From contig NW_002060945.1 in the NCBI RefSeq assembly GCF_000150275.1, positions 6,006,575 through 6,070,574 of the forward strand: a stretch of 64,000 nucleotides of DNA. Direction: 5' to 3'. Both the position numbers and the translations under genes were made by a program. Shown here one piece after another: positions 37,658 to 51,600 of the stretch. How positions within the stretch are numbered: position 1 is the first letter of the stretch; every line of letters begins with the position of its first letter. Origin of the DNA: Trichoplax adhaerens. Its lineage: Eukaryota > Placozoa > Uniplacotomia > Trichoplacea > Trichoplacidae. The notes beneath the pieces were generated by a model. That model worked only from the letters and a program-made list of their open reading frames with translations, made no database searches and was not told the DNA's origin.

Positions 37658-39759
37658 TGTAAAGTACGAATCCCTTAAATTAATCTGTTTAGTAAGTTAC
37701 GAATATTTCCGAGCTATCTGCTGTACTTTTTTATCCTTATGCGATAAGTGTAAATGATCACTACTGTTGTGGTACTTTTGTTATTGCAAATTTTTGTATA
37801 CAACCGAAACTATAAAACTACTTTGCATGCAGATAATTGTTTTACATAAATATTTAAAGCTGGAAAATGTTATACAGTGACATACACAGCTACGAGGGGA
37901 ATAAAATTGGACTACCGGAAGTAAAAATTATCTATTACTATGAAAGTCTACTCCGGCAGATGATCCGTATCTCGATAGATTTGAATCGTTACTGTGAACG
38001 CGATGACAATAAGTTCTGAATATGCGTTCAGGACTTTATCTCTATAAATTATAATTACTATAAGAGTGCGCTTATCCTATATAAGCAATGCAGTAAATAC
38101 CACTGCCTCCTCTATATCTCTGGCAGTAGTTCTACTTTCAGCATTTTAAGATAATTAATTGCAGAAAATTTATTAAAACAGCACGTATACAGGTTTGTGG
38201 GCAAATCTCATTATATATATATATCGGCCATTACGCGTATTGGCCAACTTCGGACATTGGCCGTAACCTATATGTACGCGTATGCTGTACTTCAGCGTTG
38301 TTAATAGAGTAGTCTAATTGCCTAACTTGATTCATTTTTTTGAGGCTATATACGGTGGTATGTGTACAATATTAATGAACAGCGTACTTGTACGTGTACC
38401 GTAGCTGGATATTGAACGATGATTAGTCATATTATGTTAGTAATAAAAGCCTCCAGCTAGAAGAAATCTTCGATGTTAACTAAATAATCGCCTCAATAGT
38501 TAATTTACAAGATTGAGAGTCTTGATTGTATCAATTGCACAAGACCCTGCAATAACAGCATAGTGTGTATTAGAGGTTCGGGTAGTGGTACAATATTGTT
38601 CATTGACATTTCTTAGATTTGGATAATCTTAAAGGCATGATCGGCCAGGCCAATCTTTGGACTAACGAGTAATACATACTGTATACTAGTATATCTACCC
38701 ACTCCTTCATCTGTGTTGTTCTTTGCAAAACAAAGCAAACAGCAATATCTTAAAACAGATAAATACATGGTTACTGCCTTGGAGTACCTGGATGGACTAG
38801 AACATTCCTTAGGATTATCCAATTCTAAATGTAGTCATACGTATGGACTCAACACTATTCGCTTCGTACATACAGTAATCGTATCGATGAGATCATAACT
38901 ACGCGTATTTACATACAATATAGAATGTCAATACTGATCTCTGATCAGAACCACGTCTATTTTGCCAGAAACTACAATAGTAGGAAAAAAAGATTTATAA
39001 AATCTACTGTCGTAGACTCAACACACATTCTACCCTGAGTATAGTATGACTACATGAAGCATTCCTTAAAGCGTTCGGCGCTTGTGGGAGTTTGAGGGTT
39101 GTACAATGGACACCATCAAGTTGGTAGTATCAAATGTATAGCATTAAATGCTGTGCAACTTTTCTTACTCACATGATTTTGACTACAATAGCAAAAGCCA
39201 TGCACCCCTGCTGCGTGTTTACAAAGATACAGTAACTGGACGCAAAGGATATGACAGGGCCTACTAAAAAAAGAGACGGAAGAGGAAACGGTTGTTCACT
39301 CTAGTAATAATTTGGTGGCTGATTATTTTACTGGTCATTCCAACTGTATCGCATGTCTGTAATAGTACAGTACAGACACTATCCTGTCCGCGATTGATAT
39401 CCAAATTAGCTGCTATTAGCCCGCTAGTTGGTTTGAATTAGTTTTAACATTTAAGCAGTATAATACAGTATACAGTTTCCTCGGTAGCGTATAGTAAAAT
39501 CACCCCCCAAAATAATAAGCCTCTATATTATTTTGCACTGAAGCCGTCTCCTGCCCCTTCTTTTTAGTAGTCCATGACATGGCCTATTATTAATTAAGTA
39601 AACACAAGAGGTGAAGAGGTAACAGCGTACGTACAGTGCAGTACCGTGTTGACAAAACCCCTGACAGCACAGCAGTAGTAAGTAGCTACCGTTGTGGACA
39701 GGTTGTCATTTAATTATCATCCAAGTTGTTGATCCGTACACGGGAAAAAAAAATCTACA
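37658..39759. other. Intergenic between nicalin and ALDH A, no gene recognised
   Basis: AT-rich with scattered GTAC-type words (for example near 39368 and 39630-39650, the latter about 110 bp before the ALDH A start). A short patch near 38226-38270 repeats TTGGCC/CGGCCA words. Overlapping frames at 38613-38822 and 38713-38898 have no motifs and oppose each other. Confidence 0.6.
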
Positions 39760-42700
39760 ATGGCTTCTCCTTTCAGCCCAAATCCAGAGATCAAGTACAC
39801 TAAAGTAATTGCAATAAAGATAGTCGATAATATGTCAATGATTAGTTAATTGGAGATTGTTTGACATTATCAATTAACATTGTTTAAGATTTCTTTTTCT
39901 AAGACCTTGTGCCGTACTTGTCTAGACCTTTTTCTTGTCTTTATTCCATCCGGCTTATTAATTTAAGCGGATAGGCATCAATAACACTTAGATGGACTCG
40001 ACTAGTTTTTACAATGTTAGATTAAGGCTATCTATTCACTCCACAGTTGTTATTGCTTTTTGTAGATATTCATTAATAATGAATGGCACGACTCTGTTAG
40101 TGGTAAAACTTTTCCAACTTTTAACCCAGCAACTGGAGAGAAAATTTGCGATATTGCCGAAGGCGATAAGGTATCTCATTTTTTAAAGTATCATATTTAT
40201 TATTTTACTAAACTACAATCAGTAGACATAAACTACGCGTATTAAGTTCATTATAATTGAATGATGATAAAGCGTTCGCATACTACTGTAGTAAAATCGC
40301 CAAACTTGAATGTGGAGATGCTAAGCCGCTTCGCATTTGTAACGACCTACAGTACAGCAATATTATTTTCGTATCAGATATTTCAGTAAAAGTATAAATG
40401 AAATTTATTGCTATCTATCGGTATAAACTATTGTATTCGCACGTTAGTTTTAATTCCATTTTTTCCCAGTTATTAAAGTATCTGAAACGAAATTAAAGAC
40501 ACTGTAGTACGAGATGACTACATCATGTTCAATATGGGCGTGCCAACTCCGAATTAACAAATTATACAGTACTATACGTAACATTAAATTTATTTAGTAA
40601 TAATATTATTAACCGTAAATAATAGTAAGTAGAAAAAAAATCCTTAAGAGTTTGTACCCGCCGTCAGAGCGGATAGTTTTTAGCTTTTAAATAGTATATG
40701 GATATGGATGACTTATTGTAGCACTACTATCCATTATTATCCAACACACTAGTATTTGTACGCAGGGACTACTACTTCCTTTAATAGTCCCTGATTGTAC
40801 GCTACTGTATATCATGAAAGTAGCCCAAAGTTATATGCACGATACACCAACTCAGGCGTGCTCCAAAGAACTGCTAATAGAAATAAGATTATTATTATCT
40901 TTATTGCAAGGTCATGTGTACTTTTTTAGTCCCGTTGATATGCATTCGATTGAACAACTATATCGTAAGAATCTCCTCTAGTAGTGTTCTGTTCAAGTCT
41001 CAATCTACTGCAGTAGTGCATGACATCAGAATATGATTTCGTTGTTTTGAAGAGTATTCAACATGAAAATATAATTCAGTCAAGGTCGCAATGTTAAATA
41101 AATTTTTTACAACTAAGATCCAGCTATATGGTACTCGCATTAAGAGCTGAAAGTAGTTCAATTTTGATTTTTGCATTTATTGTATCGCACTGCAGAGAAT
41201 TATTATGTACCGTCTAATTTACTATGCTTAGTACATTCAAATCACATCATTCATACATGCGTCCGCAGAAATTATATTGAATTATTACTGCCAAGCGAAT
41301 AAAAATACTTCGACTTAATATCTACTTGGGTATTAATAATCTCAGTTACGAGAAAATCATACTCTTAAATACGTAACTTTTGATTGACTTTTTTGATAGG
41401 CTGATATTGATCTTGCGGTTGCTGCAGCCAAGCAAGCCTTCAAGAAAGGAAGTACTTGGCGAACTATGGATGCATCAAAACGTGGTCGCTTGATATCTAA
41501 ATTAGCCGAATTGATGGAAAGAGATCAACAGTACCTAGCGGTAAATACAAAAATTCGTTGATTAAACCTGATAACGTTATTATAAACTGATTTCTACCAT
41601 ATTAAAATCAGTAATAAATCCACTTTTACGACTCGATACAGTATGAAATTGCAGCTCAAATAGTACAAGAGTAATGCATAAAGTATTTTCAATGCAATTT
41701 ATTGTCTATTTACCTAATCCATTCATCGGAATAACTTAAATCATACGTAGTATAAAGAATGGTAATATATTATATAGTACATAGCATGTACGCACTTGCC
41801 TTAGCACTCGACAGCCGATACTGGGATAACACAGTAATTCATGATTTGTTATCGGCATATCGTTATTAATCATTGCTAACGAAAAGGGCTAGTGGCTCTA
41901 TCGATGTTATAGAATCAATCGTTATCATAATATTTATCTTCTTTGAAATGTCTTCAAGCGTGAATATAATCTTATTTACCGTTGTTTGGTGTTAACTTTT
42001 GTTGCTGTAATACTAAACAACAGTCTTTGGAATCCCTCGACAATGGAAAACCAGTCAGAGTAGCCAATTTCGCCGATTTACCGGGAGCGATGCTATGTTT
42101 CAGGTGCGGATTTCAATATCATATCTATTAATGCTATTTGGTATTAAATTAATATAGTACAGTTTATTTTAAAAGACACGTAATTTCGCATATCTATCTT
42201 CTCATGAATACGTACATAGTAGTGCGCTATGAGGATAGTATCAGCGACCTAGTCGCCAATGATGTCCGATATATGCAATCAATCATCATGACATGTGACT
42301 AATATTAATACGATTGCAATTAATCAGTAGAATACTTTCTATCATATTAGGTACTATGCAGGTTGGGCTGATAAAATTCACGGGAAAACCATACCAGTCG
42401 GTAATGTACTGTGTAATATTAATATTATATCGCAATTTATGATAAAAGCATTGAAAATAAACGTATGTTCTCATTCGGAAATTAACACGCAAAGTAACGA
42501 TAAGTCTTATTTGTTGACCTTAGATGGACCTTATATGACTTACACGAGACATGAACCCATTGGAATTTGTGGCCAAATAATTCCGGTAATGAAACATTTT
42601 TATCACTCTATAACTGATGTACTATAAAATTTTAATACTTTGCCTAAAATTCACTTTGAGGATAATCTCAAGCGTATGATTAATTAGCAGGACTCTTTAG

Positions 42701-45018
42701 CTATAAGACTTAGCAATAATTGCTTATAAATGATTCATGCTTACTGTACTTGTTACAATGATCTACAGCACGCGATGCATGTAATATCTAATTGATAAGT
42801 TAGCTAATTCAATGCTAATGGCAATGTTTAATTTTACGAATAACTAGTGGAATTTTCCATTGCTTATGGCTTCTTGGAAATTGGCTCCTGCTTTGGCATG
42901 CGGGAATGTAGTTGTTTTGAAACCTGCGGAACAAACGCCACTTTCTGTACTTTACCTGTGCCAGTTAGCTGTAGAGGTTATTCAGTGGCCTTTAAAGATG
43001 ACCTTTTAGCCTTACATGTAGCTATCCTGCCCTAAAACAAAATTTACTATTTACTGTAGGCTGGATTTCCACCTGGCGTTATTAACGTTGTACCTGGATA
43101 TGGGCCTACCGCCGGTGCAGCAATCAGTAACCATCCTGATATTGATAAAGTAGCATTTACTGGCTCAACTGAGGTATGCTATAGTGTTTTAACCAGTTGT
43201 AAAAGCTCAATTTTATGATATGAATAGACAAATTCTTGAATATCAGCATCCGGATATGAGTGCGTAAGCATATTTCATAATTTCATACTTAATTTGTGTC
43301 TATCCTATGTCATTAAATCACAGGTTGGTCAAATTATCGCACAAGCCGTTGGCGCAAGCAACTTAAAGAAAATTTCGCTTGAATTGGGAGGCAAGAGTCC
43401 AAATATTATTTTTGATGACGTCGATGGTAAGCTGTTTTGTTTTGATATCACAGCTTTTATCCTACATTTTTGTGCAGTTCTTACCTTCACTTAATCCAAG
43501 TATGGCACTGTAGCTACTGTTGACATATTGCGCAAATATTCTATTTTGTTTAGTTGACGAAGCTCTGCAATGGGCTCATTTGGGCGTCTTTTTTAACAAC
43601 GGCCAATGCTGTACTGCCGGCTCCCGTGTCTTTGTCCAGGATGCCATCTACGACGAATTTGTTGCTAAAGCTGTTGCAAAAGCTAAGACTGTTAGAGTCG
43701 GCAATCCATTCGATGATATCGACCAAGGTCCCCAAGTTAGTATTACCAATTGCAATGTCGCGTATTACCTTCACTGTGTACATTATTAGTCCCTCTTCTA
43801 AGATACTAGCTTCGTAATACCGTTGTAAAACGGGTATAGTCGAATCTAGCTTTGCTCAGCACGCTTCGCCGTACAGATCATTACCTAGTGCGCACTGACT
43901 CATTGTAATGGTAGACTGACAGCCCAAAATGCTTACAACTACAATAGTAGACTAACATGCTGGGTAAATTTCCAGATCGATGAAGAACAAATGAAGAAGA
44001 TTCTGGAGCTTATTGACAGCGGCAAAGCTGAAGGAGCTGATATGAAATGCGGTGGAAGCCGACATGGTGATCGTGGTTACTTTATTCAGCCAACTGTATT
44101 CACAGATGTAAAAGATGATATGAGATTCGCAAAGGAAGAAGTATGCTTTACTCTTTGCTTAGCTGCGTAACTATCATTTTTCCAGCTTATGCTCTTTTTA
44201 ACTGTTCTATAATTGCGTAATGATGATCTTAAATATGTATAATATCGATATAATATTTTCTTCAAAAATTAATTTAAAATCGCGCAGATCTTTGGACCTG
44301 TAATGCAAATCTTTAAATTTTCAACAATCGATGAAGTTATCGAGCGTGCTAATAATACAGTCTACGGATTGGCTGCAGCTGTTTTCACTAAAGACATAAA
44401 GAGGGCAATACATGTTTCCAATCACATACGAGCCGGCACGGTTTGGTAAGTCGCATCATATGTTCGAAGTCACCATTGTACTGTACTTTAATCAATTTAT
44501 TGTTAGTTATATTATTAGATGCATCGATAGACATATTTATCTTTAATTGCACCCTGATTACTCTTAATGTTAGTCTGGTTTAGTACCTATTTACTTAATT
44601 CAGTCAAACGTTGAGATTTGGTTGTGCTAGTTTTTATTGAGATTTTTTATTAAGCATGCTTGTGTTATTCGATAGGATCAATTGCTATCATATGACTGCG
44701 TGTCAAGCCCCATTTGGTGGCTACAAGATGTCTGGCTTCGGACGTGAACTGTAAGTACCGTGTACCAACACCGTTTGGTAAATGATGTATTGATTTAATA
44801 TCATATTATAATTTGTAAGATTCTTCAGCATCGATGAAGAGTGCTACTAAACAGGCTGAATACAGTTAAATTTATGTAATTGAGTAATTCGGTTTAGCAT
44901 AATGTATATTTTTTTTTTATCACCCTTAATTAAATATTACAGTGGAGAATATGGGCTTGAACTCTATTCCGAAGTTAAAACGGTCACTATTGCGCTTGAC
45001 TCCTTGGAAGCTAAATAG
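39760..45018 (+). CDS. ALDH1A: Aldehyde dehydrogenase, ALDH1A-like, array gene A, 14 exons, complete
   Basis: Exons 39760-39804, 40066-40170, 41400-41540, 42024-42103, 42351-42400, 42524-42585, 42848-42976, 43060-43173, 43324-43426, 43554-43735, 43976-44140, 44288-44445, 44676-44750, 44943-45018; 494 residues. NAD(P)+-dependent oxidation of aldehydes to acids; closest in wording to cytosolic ALDH1A enzymes, some of which make retinoic acid. The substrate here is unknown. It starts [15 protein letters not shown], with no mitochondrial transit peptide. Key residues all lie six positions before the ALDH2 numbering: N163 in WNFP, K186 in KPAEQTP, general base E262 in LELGGKSP, nucleophile C296 in [15 protein letters not shown] and [14 protein letters not shown] also present. 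The residue after the nucleophile is Thr rather than Cys or Ile. First of four tandem paralogues, all on the plus strand; it shares intron positions with gene B throughout. Confidence 0.96.
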
Positions 45019-45576
45019 ATTCATTTTAAACAAATTGTTTACACTTCTTATGTGATATCCGGTAATTTTGGGATTTTTAAGTAAAGGTGATTCCAGTAAA
45101 AACGAACAGGCTAATCTTATAATGCAATTGAACTTCTATTACAACTAATTGTTGTATGACCTACAGTAATTGACTACTATCTATAGTGCAACTTTAATAT
45201 CATGGTCTACATATGTTGTCCTGGTTTACCGTTGAGTTCTGCATTTAAACTACTTCAATTTAAAATCAGTCTAATTGCTGAAACACACTCGAACTGTCAG
45301 ATGATATCCTTCTTGTTAGGATAGCATGTTAACAGCTGGATGGCATATCAGCTGCTTGCTACTATGCAAACTTTACAATCAACGTCAGGCTCTATGCATT
45401 GTAATGAGTTTGGAACTACTTCGGAGGAAAGTCTTGCAGTAGCACACAGATTAACACGATATGCGAATGTCTATCTATCCGTAGTATTACGGTAATTTAC
45501 ATAGTAACTTGGATGCATTCTAATCTTAGTACAGTATGATGGAATACTTGGGCAGCATAATAATCATGATCATAAT

Positions 45577-45621
45577 AGGGCATGTCATGAAAGCTCAACT
45601 AGCTTTAATATGACATGCCCT
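45577..45621. repeat. Perfect-arm hairpin (inverted repeat)
   Basis: Left arm AGGGCATGTCAT plus AAAGCT, right arm AGCTTT plus ATGACATGCCCT, with a loop of about five bases and a small internal bulge. About 18 paired bases; no gene is adjacent within 500 bp. It may be a short non-autonomous element or a folded RNA. Confidence 0.75.
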
Positions 45622-45884
45622 GCTATCCTGCATTGGCTTTAATTAATTCTATTTTTCTTCAAGATTTCAGCATGTTAATTGATCATGACAGCATAGTAAT
45701 AAGTGCTACTGTAATCTCAAGTATACGAATTTGCCTGTGTGTCATTTCACTGGCAGGCATATCAACTATGCTAGTAGTTCATTCGAGCTTTAGAATACTG
45801 CTGTATATTATGGAAATTAACCTGAACCCTATCATGACGGCTTATATAAGGCATGGATTACACTGTCTATGACAGAATAATCCG

Positions 45885-46293
45885 CGTACAGTATAGTGTT
45901 GCTCATCATGATGAAATTGATGATAGTTTAGGGCTGTGACGATTTGCCTTATCGTAGTTGAAACAAGATCATGGATGAACGGTACGTCGGGTGGTGTGAC
46001 GCAGGAACGCCCTGCTGTCAATCACGATACACGACGATTTGCCCTATCGTAGTTGAAACAAGATAATGGATGAATTGATACGTTTGGTGGTGTGATGCAG
46101 GCAGGAACAGGGCCATGCCTTGCTGTCAATCACGATACAAATGACAGTATAGCATACTGTATCATGACAAAATTCATGATAGTTTAGTACAGTGACGATT
46201 TGCCTTATCGTAGTTAGTTACAACAAGATAATGGATGAACGGTACGGTACGTCCGGTAGTGTGATGAAGGAACGCCCTGCTGTCAATCAAGAT
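45885..46293. repeat. Minisatellite-like array, three copies of about 100-150 bp
   Basis: Three copies of a unit beginning GACGATTTGCC(T/C)TATCGTAGTT and ending GCTGTCAATCA(C/A)GATAC at about 45936-46031, 46032-46140 and 46191-46293. Copies 1 and 3 are also preceded by a shared leader containing ATGATAGTTTAG. The middle copy lacks the leader. Confidence 0.88.
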
Positions 46294-46400
46294 ACCAAAT
46301 TAGATCATCAATCTTGCATTGCCTAATTATTATGATGCATAATTATAGTACATACTGTACACTACTGTATAACCTTGGTATAGTCATAATAATAATAATA

Positions 46401-46456
46401 AGGGAAAATTAATGTAATAATAATAATAATAATAGGGGCATATGGTTAATTTTCCC
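46401..46456. repeat. Inverted repeat with (TAA)n loop
   Basis: 12-bp perfect arms AGGGAAAATTAA (46401-46412) and TTAATTTTCCCT (46445-46456) enclose a TAA/TAATAA-rich loop, and both flanks continue in TAA triplets. It resembles a small foldback sequence inserted into or grown from a trinucleotide repeat. Confidence 0.75.
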
Positions 46457-46480
46457 TAATAATAATACTTTAATATCGCA

Positions 46481-46556
46481 ATACAGTACTGTATACTGTA
46501 CTGTACTGTACAATATAATCGATAGCCGTATGTTAATATACTGTACAGTACTGTAG
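46481..46556. repeat. GTAC-centred palindromic word cluster
   Basis: Contains ATACAGTACTGTATAC and ACTGTACTGTAC near the left end and CTGTACAGTACTGTA at the right. Unlike other clusters it lies about 2.1 kb from the nearest start codon. Confidence 0.7.
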
Positions 46557-47756
46557 CATGACCTCATCATTATTATGACAATATTATGAGCAAGAATATA
46601 TCATAACAACAAAAAGGCGAATGGCAGTCTGCTAGCTATCTTTAAAAGTTGCTACTGCAAATTCACGATCACTTCGCTTCCTTCCGATCATCAACGATAG
46701 AAATCGATAGTTTTCGGATTGAAGTAGCGCTTTATCAAGTGTGCAGATCATGAACATTGGCATTGAATACTGGATAGCCAATGTTTCATGATCTTATCTT
46801 ATTTTTAATCAATATCGCACTCTGCCTTTAATGACACTTGACTGACGTGAGAGTTTACTAGCTATACGTTATAATTGATCAATAATGATTGATTATTGAT
46901 ATTTTTATCATCGTTATGGTTGTCATCAGTGAATGAGTGTCGTCTGCTGTAGCCGCTTTTGCAAATGCAACATCATTTAACTTCCATCATGGGCTACTAG
47001 TTATTACCTAGTAGTCTATGAGTGCATTTGGTTGCAAGTCAACGAATACAGTTCACATTTATATCATCCTTCTTGAACGATAAAAAAAAATCCCAGATTG
47101 ATACAATATTTTAGTATGTCGATCACTGACGTCAACACTTCAAGCAGTAACAACATATTACGTAAATACTATACGTATTTTCGTATCGTCATTTTACAAG
47201 ATGTTGTCAAATATCTAGTGTTTTAATTTACTTTTAACGATGTACACTGCGTTCTGCAGGGGGGTTTTTTTGCAGGACCTTGGATGCATAAGTACTGTGT
47301 CATTGTATATAGCGAATACAGAAGCATTACATGCTTATTTTGCCTTCAACTGTTGTTAAAGGAGAGATGAGTACTTTATTCGTTGTTCAACTAATGGTGC
47401 CATGAATACTGTACTTGGATGTCAATATAACAATTTGCGATGGATTAGTGAGCAATTGAGGACCGAAATTGTAACATTTGCTTCCATTGTATCAGATACG
47501 TGCTAAATTGGATTGTACAATATGGCGGAAAACCGGATCCTTTTTTTCACTTAGTTAATAATACCACATCCTAAACTGGATCGTCGATAACGTTGTAACA
47601 AGTCCTGTTTGATTGTTGACGTATGTTTTTCAACAATGCTACAATAAACAGACTTGGAAACACTCTAGTAGTGATTCTACTATATTTGTTTAGATATACT
47701 GTATCCCGCTGCAGTACAGTATGCTAGTCTTGACTTTTGAATTTTGCCGTAATCTA

Positions 47757-47972
47757 GACCGTCGCTTTATAAAAAGTTCTTACAATACTCAACTGAAACT
47801 ATCATCAACACCCTCACCCCAAAAATGATCGAAATTAATCCTATAAGAATATTCTATTTTTACTTTAATGTAGATCCGTCTCTCTATAAAAAGTTGGTTA
47901 GAATCCTTAGCCAAAACTATTGTCAACACCTCTGCAAAAAAAAAAACACATTGAAATTGATCCCATCAAGAT
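47757..47972. repeat. Degenerate tandem duplication, two copies of about 100-115 bp
   Basis: Copies at about 47757-47850 and 47873-47972 share TATAAAAAGTT, CAACACC and GATCGAAATTAATCC / GAAATTGATCCCATC. They are visibly diverged. Confidence 0.65.
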
Positions 47973-48296
47973 TTGTTATAGAGTCACAGGGTCTACCGTA
48001 TCATAGGGGTAAAGTTTTCTTTCTCTTCGGTACACTCTACGTACCCAACTCAATAATACTTTTAAAAGATGAAGCCAAGCAACCAGGGGAGTCGAAATTC
48101 ATCAGCTGACTCAGTGTGAAGGCGTTCTTGCTGACCCCCTTCTTGAACTGGTTGAACTATTTTATTCCTGTTGCACAAGTTGGCTACACTACAGTCTGTT
48201 CGATTCGTGAACTTTTCTATAGATTTGTGTACACGCCATGTTCCAATTGGAAAGGCCAGCAAAGCATCATCGATGTAAACAAAACCTTAACCTGTA

Positions 48297-48471
48297 CCTA
48301 CAGTACAGTACTGTGTAAACAAACCAGCAAACGAACTGTAGCATGCTACAGTATACTACTGTAGTACTGTACGTTAGCTGCATAGAGTACTGTACAGTCT
48401 GTACTGTACTTTAGTACCTGGTAGTGCCATGGTCGGCTGTACTGTAGTACTGCAGGGTATTGTACTGTACC
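48297..48471. repeat. GTAC-centred palindromic word cluster upstream of ALDH B
   Basis: Dense TACAGTACAGTACTGTG, GTAGTACTGTACG, GAGTACTGTACAG and TGTACTGTACC words over about 175 bp, ending 225 bp before the ALDH B start codon. Confidence 0.75.
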
Positions 48472-48696
48472 TCCAGTTAATAAAAAGATCTGCAAACTGT
48501 TTTACCGTTCTCTTCCTTTTCTAACAGGTCAGGGTAAGACACATAAAACTTCGCTCCTTGCAATATTCTCTTTTTCAACCTACTGCAGGTGAAAATAACT
48601 TGCCAATTTAAACTAGTTACTATTTAATATGGATCAATTTCCCTATTTTAGCATTGACTTCTTGTCTTTTTTTACATTAGCGACTGAACTTTCATC

Positions 48697-51600
48697 ATGT
48701 CTTTTGATTCTAATCCAGAAATTAAATATACAAAGGTTAGCTAGCACTGCTGATTACTCGCAATTACAGTAAAAAAAAACATAAAAATCTATAGTTTTAA
48801 AGCGTTCTCAAGTTTACTGTTGTCTCATATACTTCGATTTATACATAATAATAATAATAATAATAATAGAATTAAACAAGCAATGCTGTAGCTCTCGATA
48901 GAATGTCATTTGCAATAGTCTGTAGCTTAAGCTACAGGTAGAGGATATTGATGACTTTGCAATTTTGCCTTAATGGGTCAGTTAATGATCAATTTTGCTG
49001 TACGACAAGTTGTGCAAGCCTTGAAATTCTGAAAGGGCACTGCAGTAGCACAGCAATACGGAAAAGACGGTAACGATTTCTCTTCTTCGATATATTAATG
49101 CATTGAAAAAAAATTTGAAAGATTTATTGTATTCTCTGGCCTTGTTCAAGGGACTATAAATATCATCGACCCAGCCGTCAGTGCAGTACTGGTAGCATAG
49201 TTGTACGTTTTGGGAGCAGTAGAGAACCAAAATTTTGCATCTGCTACGTCTAACGGCGTCGGTTCTCGTTGTACGCCTACGCCTTCAAGCAGTTCTTACA
49301 GCATATTCCTAGTAATAGTAATAATATAGTTATAGATATATATACGTTAATTAAATTAATTGTAACCATTTTGAAAGATACAATCATTGTACTGTAATTG
49401 CCACGCCATCATCAACTGATTACTTTACACAGCAAAATCATGTGGAGAAAGAATTACTAAAGATCTCCATATCCGTAGCGTGTTTATACTAATACAAAAA
49501 TAAATCTGTGTTCAGCATGTACTGATGCATCAACTGATAACATAATTAGGTTCAGTAAATTGTTTTAAAGGTCAAATCATATATACGTATGAACCAACAA
49601 GAAACCTTTTTAGTCCATCTCAACACCGTACAGACGCGTACACCAACAGTGCAATATTTTTGATATATTCCTCCTGACAATCTTTACAATAAAGTAGCGA
49701 ATGGAATAACAATGTATACTAGCAATGTGAACAGTGGCTATTATGGTCAGTAATAGAAAATGATAGATAATAGTTTGGCCTACACCTTTTAAGAGTTAAT
49801 GCCCAAGAGCTCAATTTAGTTAAGATATGATTTTACTGCAATGTTAGATTGAATATCAACTAAGTTATAGGTAATGCTATTCTATCCTAACAGGTTTTCA
49901 TCAATAACGAATGGCATGACTCTATCAGCGGTAAAACTTTTCCAACCATCAATCCTTGTACAGGTGAAAAGATTTGTGATGTTGCTGAAGGTGACAAGGT
50001 AAGCAATTAATTACAAAAGATTGAACCCTTTAATTTCAGGAGAGCAACAATCGCTTATCTGTCATATAGTCATTATATTGTATTTATCATCCACTACTAT
50101 ATCGTAATAGGCTGATGTTGAAATTGCAGTAGAAGCTGCAAAAAAGGCCTTTAAAAAGGGAAGCGTTTGGCGTACCACGAATGCTTCTCAACGTGGTCGT
50201 TTACTAAACAAATTGGCCGATCTAATGGAAAGAGATATAGACTACTTGGCGGTAAATTACAGTACTTATTATATCAATACTTGATATATACTTTCTCCTT
50301 ATAAGCGTTATGCTTAGCCGTAATTTTGAACATAACCTATGACCTATCCATAAAACTTAATTAGGGAAAAGCATATAGATTACCAGTCGATACTCTCATA
50401 CGTGTGTTCATGATAAAATCGAGTTGATTCGTATCACGCAATTTTATGTAAAGATAGTTTTTGCTCAGATATAGACTATAGTTCAAATTCTAAATCGCAA
50501 TTAACTAATTCATCTATGCTTTACGATTATGATTACAATGTTACTCATTTATCATATCTCTTAAATATGAGCTCTTTAACTGCTTAATAAGTTTAGCTTG
50601 TTCCTAATCGTAGTCTTTAGAATCTCTTGACAACGGTAAACCAGTAAGAGTCGCTAAAAGTGCTGATATAACGCTATCAATTGCATGTTTAAGGTAGGCC
50701 AACTATGAATGGGTTGATAATTATGCATGGTTATTAATGAAGTAATTTCGAAAGTCAGGTGATACGATTGCAACTTCTTCTATTTAGGTATTTTGCAGGA
50801 TGGGCTGATAAGATCCATGGCAAGACGATACCAGTCGGTAATTTACTACTAAAATATTTATTTACGAAATACGCATATTTACAATTAATTGTTTAATTAT
50901 TGTTAACCATTGCCATTTGATTCACTAACGGTTTTAACAACAACCTTGTTTAAGATGGACCATATATGACATACACAAGACATGAACCAATTGGTGTCTG
51001 TGGCCAAATAATCCCAGTAAATACGCCTCATTTTAATGTTGACTTAGTTCAAGCCTGTACTGAGCATAATTGCACTCAAGTTGAATTATCAGTACTTTAT
51101 CGCTTTACTTGAATAAATTCAATCTTTAATGACCACTGTTTTCAATTTTATTATAAATAGTGGAACTTTCCAATCCTTATGGCCTCATGGAAATGGGCAC
51201 CTGCTATTGCATGCGGCAATGTTGTTGTAATGAAACCCGCCGAGCAAACGCCTCTCACCGCTTTGTATCTTTGTTCACTTGTTGTAGAGGTAGGATACAA
51301 ATTGGGACTAACTAGTTTATTGACCAATATATGATGTGGAAGTCAACTCTTCGAACGTGCTATACTTCCGTTTTTAACTGGAAACTTTATATATTAATAA
51401 TGTAGGCCGGATTTCCACCAGGTGTTATTAACGTTGTACCAGGCTATGGACCCACTGCAGGTGCAGCTATCACTGGTCATCCTGATGTCGACAAAGTAGC
51501 ATTTACTGGCTCAACTGAGGTTCAAAAAAATTCTACAAGAATTTTATTACGCCGAGTTCAAAGTCGCGACACAAAAATTATGATTAATTCAGTTCATTGG

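Larger units (their letters stand above)
45019..48696. other. Intergenic between ALDH A and B: minisatellite, inverted repeats, GTAC clusters
   Basis: 3.7 kb without a recognised gene. Repeat content is described in separate entries (45577-45621, 45885-46293, 46401-46456, 46481-46556, 47757-47972, 48297-48471). Open frames at 45615-45872, 47825-48109 and 48116-48364 lie in or beside repeats and carry no motif. Confidence 0.65.

Noticed and set aside
38226-38270. TTGGCC-rich patch as a regulatory element
   Set aside because: Only three short copies, no partner elsewhere in the window except a faint similarity at the very start; too weak to call.
43550-43783. Minus-strand frame opposite the ALDH A active-site exon (and the similar one at 51841-52125)
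   Set aside because: Shadow of the real plus-strand exon; the same mirror frame appears in both paralogues because the coding strand is conserved.
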